Source: a virus
Length of the DNA stretch: 60,193 nt
IMG/VR virus record: IMGVR_UViG_3300033148_003082
Coordinates: 1 to 60,193 of that record
Reading direction: 5' to 3' (one strand)
The notes beneath the pieces are model-generated. The model was not told where the DNA came from, searched no databases, and was given only the letters and a program-made list of their open reading frames with translations. Both the position numbers and the translations under genes were made by a program. Shown here piece by piece: positions 18,393 through 27,646 of this stretch (positions within the stretch are counted from its first letter, which is position 1; the number at the start of each line of letters is the position of its first letter).

Positions 18393-19646
18393 CTATTTAA
18401 ACCATCCATTAATAATATCCCAAAGACTTTTGTTGGTTTCGCCTGTCCCCCCGTTGCTTGGAAGATTATCTATCTGTTTTTGTAAATCCTTAATCGCTTC
18501 ATCGGCAAGGACCTGTGCTTTTAATGACTCTTTTCTGTTTTTCTCAATAACTGCCATTCTGTTATTCATTACCTGATTGTCGTCACCAAGAACCCTCACT
18601 GCCATTTCTAACTTTGCAGTATTCTCATTAATCTTTTCAATCGTTGAGTTGATTAGCCCGATAGTCTTGTTATGCTCTCTTGTGTGCATTATTTCTCGCT
18701 CTGATAGGAGATTCAAGTCGTTCTTTAGATTCTTGATAGCAAGCCCGTCTGCTATGGACTGTTCAAGCAGTTTCTCAATCTTGCCGGCGTTGGCTTCTAT
18801 ACGTTGAATGTGTGCGTCTATCAACCCCTCGTTTATTGACACTCTGTTCCCTAACTCCTCACAACAGTCCGCGGGAGGCGGGGGAACAGGCTCTTCTGAT
18901 AAAAACTCAATATCCCTAACAGTTTTCCAAAAGCCACCAGCTCTCGTTGCAGCCCATTCCCAGAAGTTTATTCCAGGCAAGCCTTGTGCCTTTGCTTCGC
19001 CTGCGAACTCTTTTATCTCTTCATTTGTGGGCGACCATCCATGTTCTTTGAAAGCGGAACCCGTAGGTAGAATTGGTAGGTCAGTAATCTTTGCATACTG
19101 CCTCAGGCACTCTCTGAGCTGTTCAGCCGGATTGTGTGCCTGCATCCAGTACACCTGCGGCATCGCTAAGTCGTCAAGCGGGTCTAGCCAACCAAGGAAC
19201 GTTTTCCAAGGGAACTTTGGATGGACTTCTGGGTAGCGATAAGATGATAATGCCCACGGTAATCCAGGTTCCAGGTTGTGCATATAAGTGTTAATAACAG
19301 CATCATTATTAACAATATCCCTTATCTCTTGTTCAGCATTAATGACAAATCCGACAACACCTGTTTCTTCAATGCGCCTGTTAGCTGTTTTTGCTTCACC
19401 TACAGGATCTTGCCCATAAATATACTGATATCCCCATGGTTCAATTCCAACGGCTTTCAATTCGTCCGCTAACGCCTTAGCCATGTCGCCATCTTCTTGC
19501 GTGAAATTATATCCAACCGTACCATCTGCAATCTTTGTTACGACATGTGTAAATCCGGCGTTAACACACATTGTAACTATATCAGCAAAGTTTCCCCCCT
19601 CGCAATTTTTAATTTTCCAAACCCAGACGCCCTTGCCCGTCAACAT
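18393..19646 (-). CDS. Endolysin candidate: glycoside-hydrolase TIM barrel with C-terminal coiled coil
   Basis: 417 residues. The start is set by AGGAGG 4 bases before the ATG at 19646. Residues 1-240 look like a TIM-barrel glycosidase (GKGVWVWKIKNCEGG, GFTHVVTKIADG, MPQVYWMQAHNP, GINFWEWAATRAG), as in lysozyme-like GH25 relatives and a family seen in phages of uncertain hosts. Acidic residues at strand ends (Glu in NAEQEI, Glu in WEW) could be catalytic. A Pro-rich linker (EEPVPPPPADCC) leads to about 150 residues of heptad coiled coil, perhaps for oligomers or wall binding. It is convergent with rusA. Confidence 0.6.
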   Translation of the reverse strand: MLTGKGVWVWKIKNCEGGNFADIVTMCVNAGFTHVVTKIADGTVGYNFTQEDGDMAKALADELKAVGIEPWGYQYIYGQDPVGEAKTANRRIEETGVVGFVINAEQEIRDIVNNDAVINTYMHNLEPGLPWALSSYRYPEVHPKFPWKTFLGWLDPLDDLAMPQVYWMQAHNPAEQLRECLRQYAKITDLPILPTGSAFKEHGWSPTNEEIKEFAGEAKAQGLPGINFWEWAATRAGGFWKTVRDIEFLSEEPVPPPPADCCEELGNRVSINEGLIDAHIQRIEANAGKIEKLLEQSIADGLAIKNLKNDLNLLSEREIMHTREHNKTIGLINSTIEKINENTAKLEMAVRVLGDDNQVMNNRMAVIEKNRKESLKAQVLADEAIKDLQKQIDNLPSNGGTGETNKSLWDIINGWFK

Positions 19647-19654
19647 AACTCCTC

Positions 19655-20305
19655 CTAAATATGATTCCACGTTTTCCTGGTTACTATAACACCTATATTG
19701 GCTCGCACAACTAAAAACATTTTTCCCAGCAACTCTTGTGTAAACTTACCCGTTAAGTATAACCTTCTGATTTCTAACACGTCAGCCTCTTGCAGTTTAG
19801 CCCCATGATGTTTTTCTCCGGCAAGTCTGCCTTTATGCGCTCTTGCCATTTTTTGTTTGGTCGCCACTGAAACATGCCTACCCGAATTTGCTGCACCGAT
19901 TTTCCTTTTCGTTTCTTCTGAAAGGATTTTTCCTCTACTCGCATCTCCTATTTTCTTTTTATGTTCTTTTGATAAGGGGATTCCTCTACTCGACACTTCC
20001 GCACATAACGCCATATTGTATCCACCACTATTGTGCGTATGTGTTTTCGCGTTGTCAAGATACCACTGCTCAGCCCCTATTATTTCTTTAGGTGTTGCGT
20101 CAGGCATATTCTTAAGAATTAGAAATACGAAATTTTCCTTGCCATGCTTATTCCAGGAATTCTGTAAGTATCTGTTGGGATGCTTGTTGTGCCATAGCAT
20201 TGACTTATGATTATTCCAGCGAACCCGAAACGATTCATTTGTAGATCCAGTATAAATCTTCTGATTCACATTATTGCGGATTAAATAAACACCTTTAGAG
20301 TTCAT
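19655..20305 (-). CDS. GIY-YIG homing endonuclease with NUMOD3 motifs
   Basis: 216 residues. The N-terminus has GVYLIRNNVNQKIYTGST, the GIY-YIG core, then RVRWNNHKSML with the catalytic Arg region. Two NUMOD3 modules follow (LSKEHKKKIGDASRGK and LSEETKRKIGAANSGR), and a C-terminal helix-turn-helix ends in TRKTWNHI. It is a typical free-standing phage homing enzyme inserted just upstream of the endolysin gene. The ATG at 20305 is chosen because it lies just before the GIY strand; 20329 is an alternative. Confidence 0.88.
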   Translation of the reverse strand: MNSKGVYLIRNNVNQKIYTGSTNESFRVRWNNHKSMLWHNKHPNRYLQNSWNKHGKENFVFLILKNMPDATPKEIIGAEQWYLDNAKTHTHNSGGYNMALCAEVSSRGIPLSKEHKKKIGDASRGKILSEETKRKIGAANSGRHVSVATKQKMARAHKGRLAGEKHHGAKLQEADVLEIRRLYLTGKFTQELLGKMFLVVRANIGVIVTRKTWNHI

Positions 20306-20396
20306 GCCCTTATTGTAACATGGAAGCATTCTTTAGCGAGTTCATCACTTGTCCCTTTTTATCGTAACGTTTTCTTGCTCGATAACATTTTTCTTG

Positions 20397-20537
20397 TTAG
20401 TGTTTGCTTTTCGTTTCTATCCTTGTCTCGCTTTTGTCCTCTTTGAGATATACCGACAGTTGTATAAGTACTGCTGTAGTCTCGTTGTTTAATCGCATTA
20501 ATTCTTTTATTAATTCTACCATTTTTTTCTTCTTCAT
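20397..20537 (-). CDS. Small hypothetical protein (46 residues)
   Basis: Begins MKKKKMVELIKELMRLNNE and ends in a charged tail. It starts on an ATGA overlap with the upstream gene (stop at 20534), with GAAGAG before the ATG. Lys-rich and helical. No family recognised. The 90 bases between it and the GIY-YIG gene hold only very short frames (9 and 11 codons). Confidence 0.5.
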   Translation of the reverse strand: MKKKKMVELIKELMRLNNETTAVLIQLSVYLKEDKSETRIETKSKH

Positions 20538-20743
20538 TGTTTCTCTTCGTTACACTGACATTCTAGTAGATTCTTTCCGCACTCGCCACACTCAATATCT
20601 TTTAGCTTTTGCTCAAGTGTTGCGGTGTAGTTGTCAACAAGGGAATTGAGGATTTTCATAATGCCTTCAACTTGGCGGGGTTGAAGAAACAAACTGCTTC
20701 TTGTTAACTGGTATTCAAAATTGTCTGCTTCTTTCTGTTTCAT
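20534..20743 (-). CDS. Small Cys-containing protein
   Basis: 69 residues. The C-terminus CGECGKNLLECQC is a possible zinc knuckle after a helical region. A strong site, GGAGGG, lies 5 bases before the ATG. It overlaps neighbours on both sides by 4 bases, so it is part of the packed operon. Confidence 0.65.
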   Translation of the reverse strand: MKQKEADNFEYQLTRSSLFLQPRQVEGIMKILNSLVDNYTATLEQKLKDIECGECGKNLLECQCNEEKQ

Positions 20744-20901
20744 TCATCCCTCCGGATCTTCCACGTACCTGATATGATACACCAATATAACACTTTCGCC
20801 CCTCGCCCCTTCGCCCACATCAGCGCTTGCGTTTCCGACATTGTAGACAAAGGTGATGTGTATGAAAATTTAGGCAGTTTCTTCAATTTAATTATCTTCA
20901 C
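20740..20901 (-). CDS. Small hypothetical protein with GTG start (53 residues)
   Basis: Found in the gap between longer genes. GTG at 20901 follows AAGGAG. The start overlaps the previous stop as GTGA, and its own stop overlaps the next start as ATGA. It begins MKIIKLKKLPKFSYTSPLST and ends GTWKIRRDE. Basic. No family recognised. Confidence 0.6.
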   Translation of the reverse strand: MKIIKLKKLPKFSYTSPLSTMSETQALMWAKGRGAKVLYWCIISGTWKIRRDE

Positions 20902-21107
20902 GACTCTCCTTGTGTATTCGGAACAGAAGAAACAACAGTAGCAATATCTTCCATTTCGTATTGCTTTTGCAAGTCAAGATATTCTTTTCGATCTATTTCA
21001 ATCCAGCCCGATTCCTCTACCCAGTGTGTTGACAAAGAACTTTTTTTCCTGACTTCCATTATTAATGGGGGATCGGAAACTTCTGCCTTAAAATATTTTT
21101 TACTCAT
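20898..21107 (-). CDS. Hypothetical protein downstream of sbcC
   Basis: 69 residues, no recognised domain, contains SGWIEIDRKEYLDLQKQYE. It starts on an ATGA overlap with the sbcC stop, so it is translated with it. Confidence 0.6.
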   Translation of the reverse strand: MSKKYFKAEVSDPPLIMEVRKKSSLSTHWVEESGWIEIDRKEYLDLQKQYEMEDIATVVSSVPNTQGES

Positions 21108-23467
21108 TGAATCCTCACTTGGCTACCCGTTGCGGTTTTCTCAACAAGAATTTGCACAGGGAAAGCCTGCATTACTTCTTGAATATGCGAGATGACTAAC
21201 ACCGTGCTATATTCTTCTTGAACTATATTAATGGCCTCTATGAGTCGATCTCTGCCGTTGGCGTCTTGGGACCCAAACCCCTCATCTATGACTAAGGTTC
21301 TTAATTTAGCACCTGCTCTATTGGCCAGCACGTGTGATAACGCCATTCTAATCGCAAAATTAATTCGGAAGGACTCGCCCCCTGAAAACATTTCGTAGTC
21401 ACGAATTCCAAACTGATCCTGAATCTCGATATCAAGAGTTTCTTTGAGATCTTCCCTAGAACTATCTGCATATCCTTTTTGTGTGACAAAATGGACTTGC
21501 ATTGTTCCACCTGAAAGTTTAGTAAGTAACTGATTCGCTTTATCCTCGATCTGAGGCAATGCCATCTCAACCAACAAAGCCGGAACTCCCTTCTTTGAAA
21601 ATGCTTCTTGCAGTACGCAATACCTTTGATGCAATTCTGTGTTCGCTTTTTCTTTTTCCTTGATCTCTTTTAATCGCGTCTTTTGAATTTCAATATTCTG
21701 TAACTTTGCTTCTACCTGCCCTTCTCGCTTCACCTGTCGATCGTAATCTTCTCGTGCCACTTGCAGCACGCCTTCAAACGATTCAAGAGCAGACAAATCA
21801 TAATCTTCAGTATATTTGTCTTTACTCAATTCCAAGTCAGTTGATGCTTCAGATTGTGCCTCAATAGCAGTGTCCAAGTCTTTTTCCAAGCCTTTGATTT
21901 GGACAACAAGGGATTGACTGGTTTTTTCTGCCCCTTCCAGTAATCCGTGGGATCTGGACGCGTTATGCAGTGTAGCTAATTCTTGTCTTAATTCAAGCTC
22001 TTTTGCTGGATCATAATCAATATCATTCAATTCCTGCTGGACATTTTCAACTTCACCTCGATCAAATCCTTTGTTCTTTTCTTGATATTGATAAATCATC
22101 TGTTGAGAAGTAGTGATCCTTTCCGCATAACTTGCCACTACGCTTAGTTCCCGCTGAATAGAAGCACTAGCGTCTATACTGTTATCTTGCTCTTCTTTAA
22201 GTTGCTGAATTTTCGGTTCTAGTCGCTCTTGTTCAGTTCTCAATTTGTTTATTAGTTCTGCTGGATTCTTGAGTTTCTGTTCACACAATGGACAAACTTC
22301 ATGCCCTTCAAGTCCCTTGATCTGTGTGTGTAATTCAACATGCCTGGCTTTTAGATTATCTGATTCAACTTTCCATTTAATTTGATTCTCTTTGATTTCG
22401 TCGAGCGCAATTTCATACTTGTCAGCTTCCAGCGCCTTCTCTTTCCATTGTTTTATGCTTTCTTCAAGTCCGGGAATGCCTGCTAAGTCTTTGTCAATAG
22501 ATTCCTGTACCTGCACCAACAAGGCAATCTTGTTATTCAATTTGTTCCATTCCGTTGATGATGCTTGCAGCCCTAATTGCAGCTCTGTAACCTCTTGATG
22601 GCGTTCGTAGTCTACAATAATCTGGTCCCGTTTGGTTAACAATTCCTGATTTTCCGCCTGTTGATTATCCAGCAGTGTTTTCCGGCTTATCAGGTCAGTG
22701 ACTTGGCTTGCTACTTTTTCAAACTTCGCTTTCAGTTCCTGTAAGTTATTTTCCCATAACTGATATTTGTCAAACACCTTCTGTTCTTGATCTAAAGAAG
22801 TCTGAGCCGTTGTCTGATTAAATAAGGCAACTTTTACGTCCTGCTTTACCTGCTTTAATTCTTCCTGAAATTCCCCCTCACCCCGAATATCCTCTTCCAG
22901 TATTTGCATACTGCCTCTGGATTGCTCCATCTTCTGCTCAATCTCTTTAATCTTTGAAGCAGCCTTTAATCGGTAATCCTCCCAAGCACCTAATCCTAAA
23001 ATATCAAACAGTACCTTCTTTCTTTGACCAGAAGAAGCAGAAACAAATTGATCGGATTGTCCTTGCAGGAAGAATACGGCATTGGTAAAAGTGTCGTAAT
23101 CAACCTTAAGAATATTTTCTATTTTATTTTGGGTGTCCCTAGTTGTGCGCTCTGTTAAATCCAGCTCTGGCGTTTTGAGGGTTAATCGGGCAGCCTTGCC
23201 TCTCTGGTTAGACCGTTGGATTATATAATTCTCGCCAGCGTATTCAAAAGACAGCGTGACGATTGCCGTGTCTGATTGCAGATTAATCAAACTTTCATTT
23301 GATTGTCTTGCCTTTCCAAAAATTACCCACGTGACAGCTTCGAGAATAGACGATTTGCCACTGCCGTTTTCTCCGGAAATGCAGGCCAATTCAAAACTGG
23401 TGAAATCAATCTCCACTTTTTCCTGATATGACAAAAATCCCTCAAGCGATAGATTTTGTATTTTCAT
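21104..23467 (-). CDS. sbcC: SbcC/Rad50-type exonuclease ATPase subunit
   Basis: 787 residues. Walker A GENGSGKSS at about 32-40; long coiled coil from 170 to 390 and 420 to 600; zinc hook EVCPLCEQKL near 392; ABC signature MFSGGESFRINFA near 690; Walker B LRTLVIDEGFGSQD near 727; D-loop follows. This is the ATPase partner of SbcD (T4 gp46/gp47 type) and processes DNA ends during recombination-dependent replication. It lies 2 bases after sbcD, so they form one operon and one complex. Confidence 0.95.
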   Translation of the reverse strand: MKIQNLSLEGFLSYQEKVEIDFTSFELACISGENGSGKSSILEAVTWVIFGKARQSNESLINLQSDTAIVTLSFEYAGENYIIQRSNQRGKAARLTLKTPELDLTERTTRDTQNKIENILKVDYDTFTNAVFFLQGQSDQFVSASSGQRKKVLFDILGLGAWEDYRLKAASKIKEIEQKMEQSRGSMQILEEDIRGEGEFQEELKQVKQDVKVALFNQTTAQTSLDQEQKVFDKYQLWENNLQELKAKFEKVASQVTDLISRKTLLDNQQAENQELLTKRDQIIVDYERHQEVTELQLGLQASSTEWNKLNNKIALLVQVQESIDKDLAGIPGLEESIKQWKEKALEADKYEIALDEIKENQIKWKVESDNLKARHVELHTQIKGLEGHEVCPLCEQKLKNPAELINKLRTEQERLEPKIQQLKEEQDNSIDASASIQRELSVVASYAERITTSQQMIYQYQEKNKGFDRGEVENVQQELNDIDYDPAKELELRQELATLHNASRSHGLLEGAEKTSQSLVVQIKGLEKDLDTAIEAQSEASTDLELSKDKYTEDYDLSALESFEGVLQVAREDYDRQVKREGQVEAKLQNIEIQKTRLKEIKEKEKANTELHQRYCVLQEAFSKKGVPALLVEMALPQIEDKANQLLTKLSGGTMQVHFVTQKGYADSSREDLKETLDIEIQDQFGIRDYEMFSGGESFRINFAIRMALSHVLANRAGAKLRTLVIDEGFGSQDANGRDRLIEAINIVQEEYSTVLVISHIQEVMQAFPVQILVEKTATGSQVRIQ

Positions 23468-23469
23468 AG

Positions 23470-24621
23470 TTAAGCTCCTTCCAGAACCGTTTTGCTTAAT
23501 TCCAGTAGCTCGTCAATTTCTTCTTCTTTGGTCCCCTTTTCTTCAAAGTACATTTTCAATAGTTCTTTAGGTGAGTAAGAAGCTATGTCCTCTTCTAAAT
23601 CTAATCGTGTTCTCCCCTCCCTGATAGGACTTTGTACTATTTGAACCGAAAAAGCGTCCGGAAACATTGCTTCAATCTGTTGGTTATTAATTAGTCCGGC
23701 CCAGTTTTCGGGATATTGTAATTTAATCCGGATCATTACCCCAGGCGCATCTTTGCCATCGTCTACCTCATCAGTTGCCTGGTAAATCTCTGTATAAAAA
23801 TCTTCTTTGTCTTGTAGATTTACAGTTACGTCAATCATTGGCCGGGTGTCTAATTTATGGAACCCCCAATCACAGCTGTCTTTATTTACTTCTGCGATAA
23901 TGAAACCTTTGTCTTCCTCTGCCTCTCCCCAGTCAACATGTTCAACTGACCCTGGATAAATAACGGGGGGGCTTTCGCTTAAGTTCTGGTACTTATGAAT
24001 GTGGCCAAGGGCACAATAGTCGAATCCACTTTCAGTTAATAATTTCAAAGGGATCATTAAATCATCGCCCAAAGTCACCATTTGTCCAGTACTGTACTGC
24101 GCGTTAGTTGTAGAGCAATGTCCCAAAAACAAATTGGCCGTTTCCGGGTCCATCTTTTCAATCAATTCTTCCAGCTGTTGAATTACTTCCCCCATGATTA
24201 ATTTTGACTTATGAACCCAACAAAGGCTGACAATATCAAATGCCTCTGTTTTTATCAGCTCGATTTTATCAACAACGTGAATGTATTTCGTCTTGAATGT
24301 TTTAAATTCAGTCAGTGCATGGGCCTTCATGTTGGCACCGGCATCATGGTTCCCAACCAGAAGATAAGTTGGAATTTGCGCATCTTCAAGGCGCAATATC
24401 CTTTCCGCCCAGGCTGTTTGATATTGTATTTTAGGGTGTCTATCCTTGAAAGCATCCCCAGAAAAGAGAAACAGGTCAACCTTTTCGTTGATTGCTGTAT
24501 CAATAATGGTATCCATGGATTTCAGGAAGTCCATTACTCGGATTGGCAATCCCGTGTCCGGATCCCATTTTCCGCTCTGTACAGCATCTATGTGGAAATC
24601 GGCAGTATGTAAAATCTTCAT
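23470..24621 (-). CDS. sbcD: SbcD/Mre11-type exonuclease nuclease subunit
   Basis: 383 residues. The ATG at 24621 is chosen because it overlaps the preceding stop (ATGA) and follows GGGAGAA. Metal-binding blocks: HTADFHID, FLFSGDAFKDRHP, LLVGNHDAG, LFLGHCST and CALGHIHKYQ, matching the Mre11 phosphodiesterase core. The C-terminal part is the capping domain that docks on SbcC. The complex cuts hairpins and resects ends. Confidence 0.95.
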   Translation of the reverse strand: MKILHTADFHIDAVQSGKWDPDTGLPIRVMDFLKSMDTIIDTAINEKVDLFLFSGDAFKDRHPKIQYQTAWAERILRLEDAQIPTYLLVGNHDAGANMKAHALTEFKTFKTKYIHVVDKIELIKTEAFDIVSLCWVHKSKLIMGEVIQQLEELIEKMDPETANLFLGHCSTTNAQYSTGQMVTLGDDLMIPLKLLTESGFDYCALGHIHKYQNLSESPPVIYPGSVEHVDWGEAEEDKGFIIAEVNKDSCDWGFHKLDTRPMIDVTVNLQDKEDFYTEIYQATDEVDDGKDAPGVMIRIKLQYPENWAGLINNQQIEAMFPDAFSVQIVQSPIREGRTRLDLEEDIASYSPKELLKMYFEEKGTKEEEIDELLELSKTVLEGA

Positions 24622-25109
24622 GGTAATTCTCCCTTGTTTGATCTTATTCGATCCACAGCTGCGCATACGTCTAATCTTTTTTCTGTTTCTTCGTGCAAAA
24701 TAAAATTATTCTTGTTTTCGCGATAATATTTTTCCCATGTTCCGCCAAACTTTCTTGCCATTCCTTTCCAGTCGCATATCATTTGCTTTATATACTTCTC
24801 TGGCATTGGCAGAGGAATTATCTCGTTTTTTCGATTTATGCTTACCCAATAATTCCAATGATGTTTGTTTCTTTTTTGATGCAAATTCCAACCAGATAAG
24901 AAATCAATATCATTCTCGTCCGACGTTTTATAATTGTTGCTTCTGTTTTTTTTGTGAAAGAACCGCGAATAAGGGATAAATTCCGACAACAAAAACTTAC
25001 TCAAATCGTGAGTGATCGCATGTAAAAACAAGCCAGATTTACAACACTCAATACCTACATGCCATTTATGCAATACTATATACTTGAAATATTCCCAATA
25101 TTTACCCAT
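24618..25109 (-). CDS. DUF5662 family protein
   Basis: 163 residues. The central phrase HAITHDLSKFLLSEFIPYSR followed by HWNYWV (HHWNYW) matches DUF5662, a common phage protein of unknown chemistry with a conserved His-Asp that suggests metal binding. Two ATG codons (25112, 25109) follow AGGAGG; the second has the better spacing. Overlaps sbcD. Confidence 0.75.
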   Translation of the reverse strand: MGKYWEYFKYIVLHKWHVGIECCKSGLFLHAITHDLSKFLLSEFIPYSRFFHKKNRSNNYKTSDENDIDFLSGWNLHQKRNKHHWNYWVSINRKNEIIPLPMPEKYIKQMICDWKGMARKFGGTWEKYYRENKNNFILHEETEKRLDVCAAVDRIRSNKGELP

Positions 25110-25117
25110 CATCCCTC

Positions 25118-25339
25118 CTATATCGTATTTAAATAGCCCAAAAAATCCGCAATATCTTGCAAGCAAGAAATATTAAAGACCATATTATCTATTGTGTAAA
25201 AGCAATATTGTTTCCACGGTTTATAGAAATAAACAAATCCCAAGATATCATCGCTTTTCTTGTTCTTGCAATACCAGCCAGTTTTAGTTTCTTCGCTTTG
25301 CTCAAACCGAATATATTTATACTTCTGCCCTGGTTTCAT
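25118..25339 (-). CDS. Small hypothetical protein
   Basis: 73 residues, rich in Tyr, Phe and Lys (YKYIRFEQSEETKTGWYC). GGAGG lies 5 bases before the ATG. Probably a small beta domain. No family recognised. Confidence 0.6.
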   Translation of the reverse strand: MKPGQKYKYIRFEQSEETKTGWYCKNKKSDDILGFVYFYKPWKQYCFYTIDNMVFNISCLQDIADFLGYLNTI

Positions 25340-25354
25340 TTGTCCTCCAGCCTG

Positions 25355-25483
25355 TCAATGTCTTTCTCTCTCGGAGGGCATCGTGGCAAGGATGCGTTCA
25401 AGCACAACCAAAGCCCAATCCGTGTCTTTCGAGTAATTCATCTCTTTGCGGAAATTAGCAAGCATCTTCTCTTTACAATCCAT
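25355..25483 (-). CDS. Small hypothetical protein (42 residues)
   Basis: Found by reading the gap. Begins MDCKEKMLANFRKEMN, ends TMPSERERH. It overlaps the end of the HD hydrolase gene by 11 bases and has GGATGG upstream. Helical, charged. Real gene is likely from packing and codon flow, function unknown. Confidence 0.5.
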   Translation of the reverse strand: MDCKEKMLANFRKEMNYSKDTDWALVVLERILATMPSERERH

Positions 25484-26057
25484 TTTTACCATCCTTTGCA
25501 GACCATAAATCCCTAAATTCGCCCAAAAAGGTATTTTCCGCCTGTCCGGGCTGCCATGCCGGAAGTTCTACATTAAACGGTATTACTCCGTCTTTCTGCA
25601 CTTCCCATTCCAGTCCTTCAATCTCAATCTTTCCCATCAATTGTTGTCTTTCCGTTTCTAGCATACGAATATCTGCCTCACGCACAACATCACTCATTTT
25701 GCCAATGGGTAAACCATAAGCTGTACGAATTACGTCATCAAGTTGTCTTTCGTATTCCCTATACCCTGGTAAGAATTTTTTCATTGGTCCCGCAATATCG
25801 TTAAGATACGCTTCTGAAGCATCGTGCAGTAAAGCCTCCAATTTATATTCTTCAGGAACCATCCTGCTCATCATAACGCTGTGTTCTGCAACTGAGTAAA
25901 ACACCAACGTATGACCCGTGTACCTACATAACATGGACAAGGCATGAGCTATGTCTTTGATGCTAACGTCCCGCGCTTTTGGATCTGATGGCGTAAACGA
26001 GATTCCGCTATAAGTTTGTATCCAGTTTTCAACATTCAAGTTTTTGTATTTATTCAC
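25473..26057 (-). CDS. HD-domain phosphohydrolase (YfbR-like 5'-nucleotidase)
   Basis: 194 residues. The GTG at 26057 follows AGGAG with good spacing; the longer frame would run into the upstream gene. Motifs: SVAEHSVMMSRMV (first His), ALLHDASEAYLNDI (HD pair) and VVREADIRML (distal Asp), the order of the YfbR family. These enzymes dephosphorylate deoxynucleoside monophosphates. In a phage it may adjust nucleotide pools. Confidence 0.88.
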   Translation of the reverse strand: MNKYKNLNVENWIQTYSGISFTPSDPKARDVSIKDIAHALSMLCRYTGHTLVFYSVAEHSVMMSRMVPEEYKLEALLHDASEAYLNDIAGPMKKFLPGYREYERQLDDVIRTAYGLPIGKMSDVVREADIRMLETERQQLMGKIEIEGLEWEVQKDGVIPFNVELPAWQPGQAENTFLGEFRDLWSAKDGKNGL

Positions 26058-26118
26058 TTCGTCTCCTAGATAATTGTGCGAGGCAGACTCGGAGGGATCC
26101 ACCTCGCACGGACCAACA

Positions 26119-27246
26119 CTAACTTTCTTTTTGGTCGAGATAATACTTTGCTGCCTCAATTCTAATTTCCGCAGTTGCTAAGTTTACATCTGTAATATCG
26201 TCTCGTTTAGCATAATCCGTAACGTTATTTACATATTCATTTAAAGCTTCTATGGAAAGATCAGAAAGAAGAATGCCATCTGCTCGTTTAATCCCTTTAT
26301 ACTTGTCTTCTTTTTCTACAGAATTCACCCCAGGGGCATCAATTATCGTTTCTGTGGGGTTTTCGGGGGGCGTAGGGGTTTCCCATTGTCCAGGAGGCGT
26401 AAGTTCTGGCAAAACCTCGATTTCCGATTCTGGCAAATCGTAACTTGGCTTCAGCATCTTTGCAGCGGTTGTCAATAACGGGAAGGCATTTTGTTTATCC
26501 GCTTCCATTCTTGCAGACACCCAATCAGAATTAGCGATAACGGAAACCAAAGATTTAGTAACTCTAACTTTCTTCCTATCAATCGGAGCCATTACTTTTT
26601 GATCCGATCTCATCAAGTTGAGCGGGACGCCTTTGATTACTTCATTGTTTAGTTCTTTGATTCCCCTTAGTTGCTGAGAAATATTTGTGCAATCATTCCA
26701 AGAGCCCGTAATCATCATCATGTATCCAGCTTCTTCTAGCTCAGGCACAATAACTTTCAATCTTCCAACTGGTGAATATTCAACCGGATTGTTTTTGTAA
26801 TCATATCCTGCTATATTGTCTTCTGGATGCGGTTCTGGTAAACCTGTTTCTAAATTGATCCCATTTCTTACAATTATTTCCCCTGTTTTCCCATCGCAAC
26901 GGAACAAAACCATTCCACTTTCTTCCGCTGGCCCATCAGACCTGGCAAGCAACCTGGATGCTGTATAGGCCTCAAGAAATGGATCCCACATTTCGGAAAT
27001 TTCATTAAAGGGAAGACGGATGTTTATTGATTTTGGTTCTGCTGGATACACGCTAAAGAACTTTGCTGCTAAGTGTTCAAATCCTTTTTCAAATTCTATC
27101 TTGAAATAATCCAGATCAACAGGCTTCATTACTTGTTTATCTTTCGGATAATCTTTTGTCTTTTTGGTTGGTTGCATTTCCCCTTTTCTGATTCTCCCTA
27201 TCCTGGGAAAGCCAAGACCTTTATCTGAAACTCCTTTAATTGCCAT
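26119..27246 (-). CDS. Recombination-directionality-factor-like (Gp3-like) protein
   Basis: 375 residues. The N-terminus (GLGFPRIGRIRKGEMQPT, then DYPKDKQVMKPVDLDYFKI) resembles a phage family annotated as recombination directionality factor-like or hydrolase/metal-binding. The C-terminal third is Pro-rich (ELTPPGQWETPTPPENPTET) and then helical. No integrase is present in the window, so a lysogeny role is not supported. Many members of this family sit among replication genes, as here. The ATG follows AAAGGAG. Confidence 0.45.
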   Translation of the reverse strand: MAIKGVSDKGLGFPRIGRIRKGEMQPTKKTKDYPKDKQVMKPVDLDYFKIEFEKGFEHLAAKFFSVYPAEPKSINIRLPFNEISEMWDPFLEAYTASRLLARSDGPAEESGMVLFRCDGKTGEIIVRNGINLETGLPEPHPEDNIAGYDYKNNPVEYSPVGRLKVIVPELEEAGYMMMITGSWNDCTNISQQLRGIKELNNEVIKGVPLNLMRSDQKVMAPIDRKKVRVTKSLVSVIANSDWVSARMEADKQNAFPLLTTAAKMLKPSYDLPESEIEVLPELTPPGQWETPTPPENPTETIIDAPGVNSVEKEDKYKGIKRADGILLSDLSIEALNEYVNNVTDYAKRDDITDVNLATAEIRIEAAKYYLDQKES

Positions 27247-27532
27247 ACGCTTTCTCCTTTGTAATTATTCCCATTTGGACTAAATCCCTTTTTACCTCAA
27301 ACGATTGGTCAAAATCTTTTATTCTTTCTTTTTCAATAAAACTTTTAGTAACAAATCCAAAATCTTTTTGCGATCTTCGGCAAATAACTTCGGCTAACAA
27401 TAAACCTTCTGTGCTTTTTTTAAATTTTCCATCTTCGCCCACTACCCAAGTCATTGTTAAGTCACCCCAACAGCGGGAACAAGCAAATCTTTTAACAGTA
27501 TCTTGAGCAAGAATTTCTAACATTATCGCCAT
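27236..27532 (-). CDS. Small zinc-ribbon-like protein, start uncertain
   Basis: 98 residues from the first in-frame ATG (27532), with FACSRCWGD and VICRRSQ as possible metal ligands. The frame continues upstream to a TTG at 27640, but that TTG is the -35 hexamer of a strong promoter and cannot be translated from it. A good site (AAAGGAG) lies near 27598, followed only by ATA and TTA codons in frame, so a non-standard start is possible. Overlaps the next gene by 11 bases. Confidence 0.55.
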   Translation of the reverse strand: MAIMLEILAQDTVKRFACSRCWGDLTMTWVVGEDGKFKKSTEGLLLAEVICRRSQKDFGFVTKSFIEKERIKDFDQSFEVKRDLVQMGIITKEKAYGN

Positions 27533-27611
27533 TTTGGAATTTTCACTATAAAGAACATTTTCACCATTTGTTGAAAATGCAACTATTCTTATTAATCTCC
27601 TTTGTATTACA

Positions 27612-27640
27612 ATACTAGCATAACGCTTTTCCTTTGTCAA
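27612..27640 (-). promoter_or_regulatory. Predicted strong promoter, leftward
   Basis: TTGACA (27640-27635), 17-base spacer, TAGTAT (27617-27612). It drives the zinc-ribbon, RDF-like, HD and SbcCD genes. Confidence 0.6.
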
Positions 27641-27646
27641 GTGGTT

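Noticed and set aside
26119-27246. Evidence for a lysogeny module from the RDF-like protein and HTH genes
   Set aside because: No integrase, attachment site pair or CI-type repressor with a peptidase domain is seen, and RDF-like annotations are common in replication modules.
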